From Rhabdothermincola salaria (GTDB lineage: Bacteria > Actinomycetota > Acidimicrobiia > Acidimicrobiales > Acidimicrobilacustridaceae), in the NCBI RefSeq assembly GCF_021246445.1, contig NZ_JAJQXW010000001.1, positions 248,001-312,000 of the forward strand: 64,000 bases of DNA, written 5' to 3'. Positions 59,769 through 64,000 of this stretch are shown here, piece by piece (the first letter of the stretch is position 1; each line of letters starts with the position of its first letter). A model generated the notes under the pieces. That model saw nothing but the letters and a program-made list of their open reading frames with translations, had not been told where the DNA came from and ran no database searches. A program made the position numbers and the translations under genes.

Positions 59769-60677
59769 TCAGGGCGTGGGGCAGAGCACCCTGAGCGCCC
59801 CGGGGCGGATCTCGATGCGGCAGCTGCCCCCGACATCGATGGCCTCGCCGTCGGCGTTGAGCTCGCCCACGTCGCCGTCGAGCTCCACGGTGCGGGCCCG
59901 GGTGACGGTGACCGCGTCGGTGTCGCGACCGGCGGCATGGCGCACCGCCCGCAGACGAGCGACCCACGGTCGGGCCGGCACGACGATGACGTCGAGGGCC
60001 CCGTCGGTGATGTCGGCGCCGGGCACCAGCTCCACTCCGCCGAGGCGGGGGGCGTTGGCCACCGCCAACGCCAGAAGCGGTCCGTCGACGTCGACCGCCT
60101 GCCCGTCGATGCGCACCCGGCTGCGTAGGCCGCGGTACACCGCACCCGTGGCGGCCACCCCGACGGGATAGGCGAGGCGGCCGAGGAAGGGCTTGAGCGG
60201 CGTCGCCCGCTCGGCGCCGAGCACGCCGAGGCCGGCATGGACGGCGTTCACCACCAGCTCGGCGGCATGGCCTCCGTCGGAGACGGCCATCAGGTCGACC
60301 GCCCGCCGGTGGCCGTGGCGCAGCTGGTCGGCCGCCTCGCGGGGCTCGGCGGACATGCCCAGGTGGGTGGCGAAGTCGTTGGCCGTGCCGAGGGGCACGA
60401 ACCCGACGGTCGCGGACGAGAGCAGGCCGACCCGCTCCAGGGCGTTGACCACGACGTGGGCGCTCCCGTCACCGCCGACGGCGACGAGGGTGCGGTCGCC
60501 GAGGTGGCCGAGGGCGTCGTCGAGGTCCTCGGGACTGGAGGTGACAGCCACCTCGGTGGGACCGTCGCCGGCGAGGCGTCCGGCGACGGTCTCGATGAGC
60601 TCGCGCCCGCTGGAGCCGGCCGAGGTCGACCCCACGACCAGCCACCCGCCGCGGCCGGTGGTCGCGCCGTCGCTCAC
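59769..60677 (-). CDS. Diacylglycerol/lipid kinase family protein
   Basis: A 302-residue protein of the DAGK catalytic (DgkB/YegS) family. The nucleotide-binding signature is VAVGGDGSAHVVVNAL, followed by VGFVPLGTANDFATHLG. C-terminal blocks LADGA-type ADITDGALDVIVV and ELNADGEAIDVGGSCRIEI complete the two-domain fold. It phosphorylates diacylglycerol or a related lipid at the membrane face. GTG 60677 overlaps the stop of the upstream phospholipase D gene (GTGA), so the two are coupled in one lipid-modifying operon downstream of menH. Confidence 0.88.
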   Translation of the reverse strand: MSDGATTGRGGWLVVGSTSAGSSGRELIETVAGRLAGDGPTEVAVTSSPEDLDDALGHLGDRTLVAVGGDGSAHVVVNALERVGLLSSATVGFVPLGTANDFATHLGMSAEPREAADQLRHGHRRAVDLMAVSDGGHAAELVVNAVHAGLGVLGAERATPLKPFLGRLAYPVGVAATGAVYRGLRSRVRIDGQAVDVDGPLLALAVANAPRLGGVELVPGADITDGALDVIVVPARPWVARLRAVRHAAGRDTDAVTVTRARTVELDGDVGELNADGEAIDVGGSCRIEIRPGALRVLCPTP

Positions 60678-61819
60678 AGGAACCGCCGTACGCCGGCGGC
60701 CACCTTGTCGAGGGCCACCCGGTGCAGGGGTGGGTCGACCCAGCGCTCCGCGACGACGATCTCGGAGCGCTCGAGGTCCTCGTCGAAGTCCTGGTCGAGT
60801 CGGGCGGTGAGGCCAGCATCGTGGATCACCAGGCTCACCTCGTCGTCGCGCTCCATCGAGCGCCCGTTCATGTTGGCCGAGCCGATGACAGCGGTCTCGC
60901 CGTCGACGGTGATCACCTTGGTGTGCAGCATTGTTGGCTGGAACTCCCGGATCTGCACCCCGGACGTGGCCAGATTCGCGTAGGAGGAGCGCGACGCGAC
61001 CAACGACACCCGCTTGTCGATGTTGGGACCGGGCACCAGGATCTGGATGTCGACATCACGTCGCGCCGCCCGGACGAGGAGATCGAGGAACTCCTCGTCG
61101 GGGGAGAAGTAAGCCGTGGAGATGCGCAGGCGCCGCTCGGCCGAGGCGACGAGGACCCGGAACAGGTAGCCGACGTCGGACCACACGACGCTCGACTGTC
61201 CGTGCACGACGTGCACCGTGACGTTGCCTGCGGGCTCGGGCAGGGGACGAGAGGGCTCGGCGAGGAAGACCTCTTCGGTCTCGGACCAGTTCTGGATGAA
61301 CGCGGCCCGCAGGCTGGCCACCGCGGGCCCCTCGACGCGGGCGTGGGTGTCGCGCCACTCGTCGGGGCCGCGGGCGTCGCCCTCCCACTCGGCGGCGATG
61401 CCGACGCCCCCGGTGAACCCGATCTTGTCGTCGCAGACCAGGACCTTGCGGTGGGTGCGGTGCTCGATGGTGCGGAAGCGGAAGCGCGACAGCGGGGGTC
61501 GGAACAGTCGGACGTCGGCCCCTGCTCGGGCCATCACGTCGACGAGGTGCTCGTCCATGCTGCTGGCCCCGATGGCGTCGAGCAGGACCCGCACGGCCAC
61601 CCCGCGGTGCGCCGCCGCGCTGAGCGCGGCGGCCATCCGTCGGGCGATGTCGCCCGTCCAGTACACGAACGTGAGCAGGTCGACGGACTCCTCGGCCTCG
61701 TCGATGGCCGCCAGCATGGAGGGGAAGATCTCGTCGCCGTTGCGCAGGAGGTCGATGCGGTTGCCATCGGTCGGTGGCGTGCCGAGGGCGGTGGTCACGA
61801 CGTCGGACAGTCGGGTCAA
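60674..61819 (-). CDS. Phospholipase D/cardiolipin synthase family protein
   Basis: A 381-residue protein with two HKD motifs: HRKVLVCDDKIGFTGG and HTKVITVDGETAVIGSANMN. This pairing defines the cardiolipin synthase/phospholipase D fold that transfers a phosphatidyl group through a His intermediate. It lacks the N-terminal membrane helices of E. coli ClsA. TTG 61819 is chosen: AGGAGAG lies about 4 bases upstream (complement of 61823-61829) and TLTRLSDVV then begins the protein; the frame extends further. It overlaps the lipid kinase gene and sits 50 bp after menH on the same strand. Confidence 0.87.
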   Translation of the reverse strand: MTRLSDVVTTALGTPPTDGNRIDLLRNGDEIFPSMLAAIDEAEESVDLLTFVYWTGDIARRMAAALSAAAHRGVAVRVLLDAIGASSMDEHLVDVMARAGADVRLFRPPLSRFRFRTIEHRTHRKVLVCDDKIGFTGGVGIAAEWEGDARGPDEWRDTHARVEGPAVASLRAAFIQNWSETEEVFLAEPSRPLPEPAGNVTVHVVHGQSSVVWSDVGYLFRVLVASAERRLRISTAYFSPDEEFLDLLVRAARRDVDIQILVPGPNIDKRVSLVASRSSYANLATSGVQIREFQPTMLHTKVITVDGETAVIGSANMNGRSMERDDEVSLVIHDAGLTARLDQDFDEDLERSEIVVAERWVDPPLHRVALDKVAAGVRRFL

Positions 61820-61869
61820 GGTCTCTCCTGGGCCGCGGGGCGTCGGTGGGGCGTTGGCCGTCCGGCTTC

Positions 61870-62667
61870 CTACCCGGGCGGGGGTGGCGCCATCCCTGGG
61901 TGGGTCCGCAGCCAGCGTCGCACGATCGAGGCGGTGTCGCCGGGGTTCTCGAGGTGGGCGGAGTGGCCGGCCCGGGGGACGAGGGCCACGGTCGTGTTGG
62001 GCCCGATGGCCTTGGCCATCCGGGCGGCCACGGCCGAGAACTTGGGGTCGTCGACCCCCGCCAGCACCAGGACGGGCATCGAGAGGCGCGGCAGGTCGTC
62101 CCACAGCGGTTCCTGGGTCCCGGTGCCGGCGAGGCGCAGGCTGGACGCCAGGCCCTCGGCGGTGTTGGCCAGTCGTGCTCCGAGGTGTGCCGTCTCCGGT
62201 CGGAGTCCCGCGAAGAGCGGCTGGGCCAGCCACTCGTCGAGGAAGGTCGCCACGCCCACGTCCTCGATGTGGTCGGCCAACTCGTCGTCGGCCCGCCGGC
62301 GCTGCGCCCGCTCCGTCTCGTCGACGATGCCGGCGGTGGCGCCGATGAGGACCAGCCGCTCGACCAGCTCGGGGGCCTGCAGGGCGAGGTGGAGCGCGAG
62401 CCGTCCTCCCATCGAGTAGCCGAGGTAGGTGGCTCGACCTCCGGCCTCGCCCAGGAGGCGGGCGCCCGCCACGAGGTCGGCTCGGATGTCGACGGCGCGT
62501 CCGTGCCCGGGGGCATCCACGGCGACGACGTCCAGCTCACGGGCGAGGTCGTCGGCGAACGGTGACCAGCAACGGCTCGTCTGGGTGAAGCCGTGGACCA
62601 GCACCAGCCGAGGGGCACCGTCGGGACCTCCGAGGTGGTCGACGGGCAGCGAGGCAGGGTCGGACAC
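61870..62667 (-). CDS. menH: Alpha/beta hydrolase, probable MenH
   Basis: A 265-residue alpha/beta hydrolase. LVLVHGFTQTSRCW is the oxyanion strand, YLGYSMGGRLALHLAL the nucleophile elbow (Ser), VLVLAGVDDPKFSAVAARM holds the Asp and VPRAGHSAHLENP the His. MenH (SHCHC synthase) is favoured by the divergent position opposite menD, 81 bp away, and by the GYSMGGRLAL elbow shared with MenH proteins, but many hydrolases look alike. The GTG at 62667 begins SDPASLPVDHLG; TACAGT lies 7 bases upstream, predicting a leaderless mRNA. The frame is open much further upstream. Confidence 0.8.
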   Translation of the reverse strand: MSDPASLPVDHLGGPDGAPRLVLVHGFTQTSRCWSPFADDLARELDVVAVDAPGHGRAVDIRADLVAGARLLGEAGGRATYLGYSMGGRLALHLALQAPELVERLVLIGATAGIVDETERAQRRRADDELADHIEDVGVATFLDEWLAQPLFAGLRPETAHLGARLANTAEGLASSLRLAGTGTQEPLWDDLPRLSMPVLVLAGVDDPKFSAVAARMAKAIGPNTTVALVPRAGHSAHLENPGDTASIVRRWLRTHPGMAPPPPG

Positions 62668-62674
62668 GCGGGCG

Positions 62675-62680
62675 ACTGTA
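62675..62680 (-). promoter_or_regulatory. -10 element for menH
   Basis: Minus-strand TACAGT ends exactly 7 bases before the GTG at 62667; leaderless-type, inside the 81-bp divergent gap with menD. Confidence 0.5.
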
Positions 62681-62735
62681 CGCGCCGCCACCACGAGGGC
62701 CCCGGCCGACGCCGAGTGGGGCCCGGCCCGCCCCG

Positions 62736-62741
62736 TAGGCT
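62736..62741 (+). promoter_or_regulatory. -10 element for menD
   Basis: TAGGCT ends exactly 7 bases before the GTG at 62749. The same hexamer precedes the gene at 8986. Leaderless-type. Confidence 0.5.
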
Positions 62742-62748
62742 GCTCGCC

Positions 62749-64000
62749 GTGACCGACGACGGGCGAGGAGCTGGCGCCACGACCGCCCAGCCGGGTGGAG
62801 AGGGCGAGACCGGCGACCTCAACGCCACCTTCTGCGCGGCGTTCGTCGACGAGTTGGTGCGCAGTGGGGTCACCGATGCCGTGGTGTGCCCGGGCTCGCG
62901 GTCCACGCCCATGGCCCTGGCCATCGACGGCGACGAGCGCCTCCGGGTCCACGTCCACCACGACGAGCGATCGGCCGCGTTCCTCGCGCTGGGGCTGGGT
63001 CGGGCCACGGGTCGGCCTGCGCCCGTGCTCACCACCAGCGGCACCGCCGCCGTCGAGCTGCACCCGGCAGTCGTCGAGGCCGACCTCGACCGGGTGCCTC
63101 TGCTGGTGCTCACCGCCGATCGCCCTCCCGAGAAGCGTGACGTCGGCGCCGCCCAGACCATCGACCAGACACACCTCTACGGGCGGTCCGTGCGGTGGTT
63201 CGCCGACCCGGGACCGCCGTCGTGGGAGGCCGCGGACTCCTGGCGGAGCCTGGCGTCCCGGGCCGTGCTCGAGGCCGGCCGACCCCACCCCGGGCCGGTG
63301 CAGGTCAACCTGCCCTTTCGCGAGCCGCTGGTCGGCCGGCCCGGGCCGCTCCCTCCGGGCCGCGACAGCGGCCGCCCCTGGCACCGGATGGCCGCACCGT
63401 CGCCGGCTTCCGGCGACCAGGCCGGCGCCACGCGAGAGGCGCTCGCCGGGGCCGAACGGGGCGTCATCGTGGCGGGCGGCGACATCGACGACCCCGACGC
63501 CGTGTTGGCCCTGGCCGACGCCTGGGGCTGGCCGGTGCTGGCCGATCCCCGCAGCGGGTGCCGCACCGGGCACCGGGCGGCGATCGCCCACGCCGACGCC
63601 CTGCTGCGCAGCGCGGCGGTGGGCGACGAGGTCGACGCCGTGGTGCGCCTCGGATCCGTCCCGGCCTCGAAGGTCCAGGCCCAGTGGCTGGCCCGACTCG
63701 ACGTGCCCCAGGTGGTCGTGGACCGCGACGGCGCCTGGTTCGACCCCGACCGGACGGCCGGGCTCCTCGTGCCGGCGGCCCCCGGCGCCTGGGCCCGCGC
63801 CATGCTCGCGCTCGGCTCGCGGTCGACGAGCCCGGGGTGGGGTCAGCGGTGGCGCCGGGCCGACGACGCCGTCGAGGCCGTCCTCGTCGACGCGCTCGAC
63901 GGCGATGGGTCCCTCACCGAACCCGGCACCGCCCGGGTGGTCGCGGGGTCGCTGCCGGCGGGCGGCGCGCTGGTGGTGTCGTCGTCGATGCCGGTGCGCG
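62749..64000 (+). CDS. menD: SEPHCHC synthase MenD (3' end beyond the window)
   Basis: The first 417 codons of a thiamine-diphosphate enzyme that joins isochorismate and 2-oxoglutarate in menaquinone synthesis. The pyrophosphate-domain opening is clear: NATFCAAFVDELVRSGVTDAVVCPGSRSTPMALAI, then HHDERSAAFLALGLGRATGRPAPVLTTSGTAAVELHPAVVEA, with the conserved Glu. Later RPHPGPVQVNLPFREPL and the central domain VLADPRSGCRTGH are also MenD-like. The frame stays open to the window edge, so no stop is seen; it is truncated by the window, not broken. GTG 62749 is preceded by TAGGCT at 7 bases. Confidence 0.93.
   Translation, partial: MTDDGRGAGATTAQPGGEGETGDLNATFCAAFVDELVRSGVTDAVVCPGSRSTPMALAIDGDERLRVHVHHDERSAAFLALGLGRATGRPAPVLTTSGTAAVELHPAVVEADLDRVPLLVLTADRPPEKRDVGAAQTIDQTHLYGRSVRWFADPGPPSWEAADSWRSLASRAVLEAGRPHPGPVQVNLPFREPLVGRPGPLPPGRDSGRPWHRMAAPSPASGDQAGATREALAGAERGVIVAGGDIDDPDAVLALADAWGWPVLADPRSGCRTGHRAAIAHADALLRSAAVGDEVDAVVRLGSVPASKVQAQWLARLDVPQVVVDRDGAWFDPDRTAGLLVPAAPGAWARAMLALGSRSTSPGWGQRWRRADDAVEAVLVDALDGDGSLTEPGTARVVAGSLPAGGALVVSSSMPVR

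Overview
This 64 kb window is about 70% G+C, gene-dense chromosomal DNA from an actinomycete. The mraZ-rsmH-ftsL-ftsI-mur-ftsW-ftsQ-ftsZ-pgeF-yggS-sepF-yggT-divIVA order, a Bpa-type proteasome activator, a DUF3040 protein, a YwiC-like protein and the many GTG/TTG starts all fit Actinomycetota. A deep-branching class such as Acidimicrobiia is my best guess, but that is inference. I see no tRNA, rRNA, CRISPR array, prophage or insertion sequence. The window looks like stable core genome, not an island. No stretch over 300 bases lacks a gene.

Layout. 1-3.1 kb: membrane HTH protein, NUDIX hydrolase, DinB polymerase, DUF3040 protein. 3.2-7.9 kb (minus): moxR, DUF58 and transglutaminase operon. 8.0-10.6 kb (plus): ROK sugar kinase, a small unknown, HNH nuclease, lipoate-ligase-like protein. 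10.6-13.2 kb (minus): an unknown and the KtrAB potassium system. 13.4-32.3 kb (plus): division and cell wall (dcw) cluster, mostly with 1-4 base overlaps, from mraZ to divIVA. murF is missing from its usual place between murE and mraY. 32.4-35.4 kb (minus): ileS. 35.5-37.9 kb (plus): DksA/TraR-like protein with a Lys/Ala tail, lspA, rluD. 37.9-43.2 kb: two Rrf2 regulators, a phosphodiesterase-like protein, DUF2203, Bpa, YwiC-like and HdeD-like membrane proteins. 43.5-47.0 kb: dnaE. 47.1-50.1 kb: an unknown, a nitroreductase, and a DUF35-thiolase pair. 50.2-54.3 kb (minus): RecQ with a C-terminal phosphoribosyltransferase-like domain, plus a DUF255 protein. 54.4-57.6 kb: aldo/keto reductase, PfpI-like protein, enoyl-CoA hydratase, SDR. 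57.6-64 kb: menE, menA, menH and menD (cut by the window end), interleaved with a lipid kinase and a phospholipase D/cardiolipin synthase family protein.

How the genes fit together. The dcw cluster carries most of the lipid II pathway (MurB-C-D-E, MraY, MurG) with the divisome (FtsL, FtsI, FtsW, FtsQ, FtsZ, SepF) and the pole/wall-growth organiser DivIVA. MraZ probably controls it through a 10-bp-phased array of TGGGG-type boxes overlapping its own promoter. The men genes supply menaquinone.

Two window-wide patterns stand out. First, many genes have a TANNNT hexamer ending 6-8 nt before the start codon, as expected for leaderless mRNAs; this also resolves some start sites. Second, stop codons at transcription-unit ends repeatedly lie inside or at the edge of short GC-rich hairpins. 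Both are seen in the sequence; their function is inferred. I did not find a clearly new defence or mobile system here.
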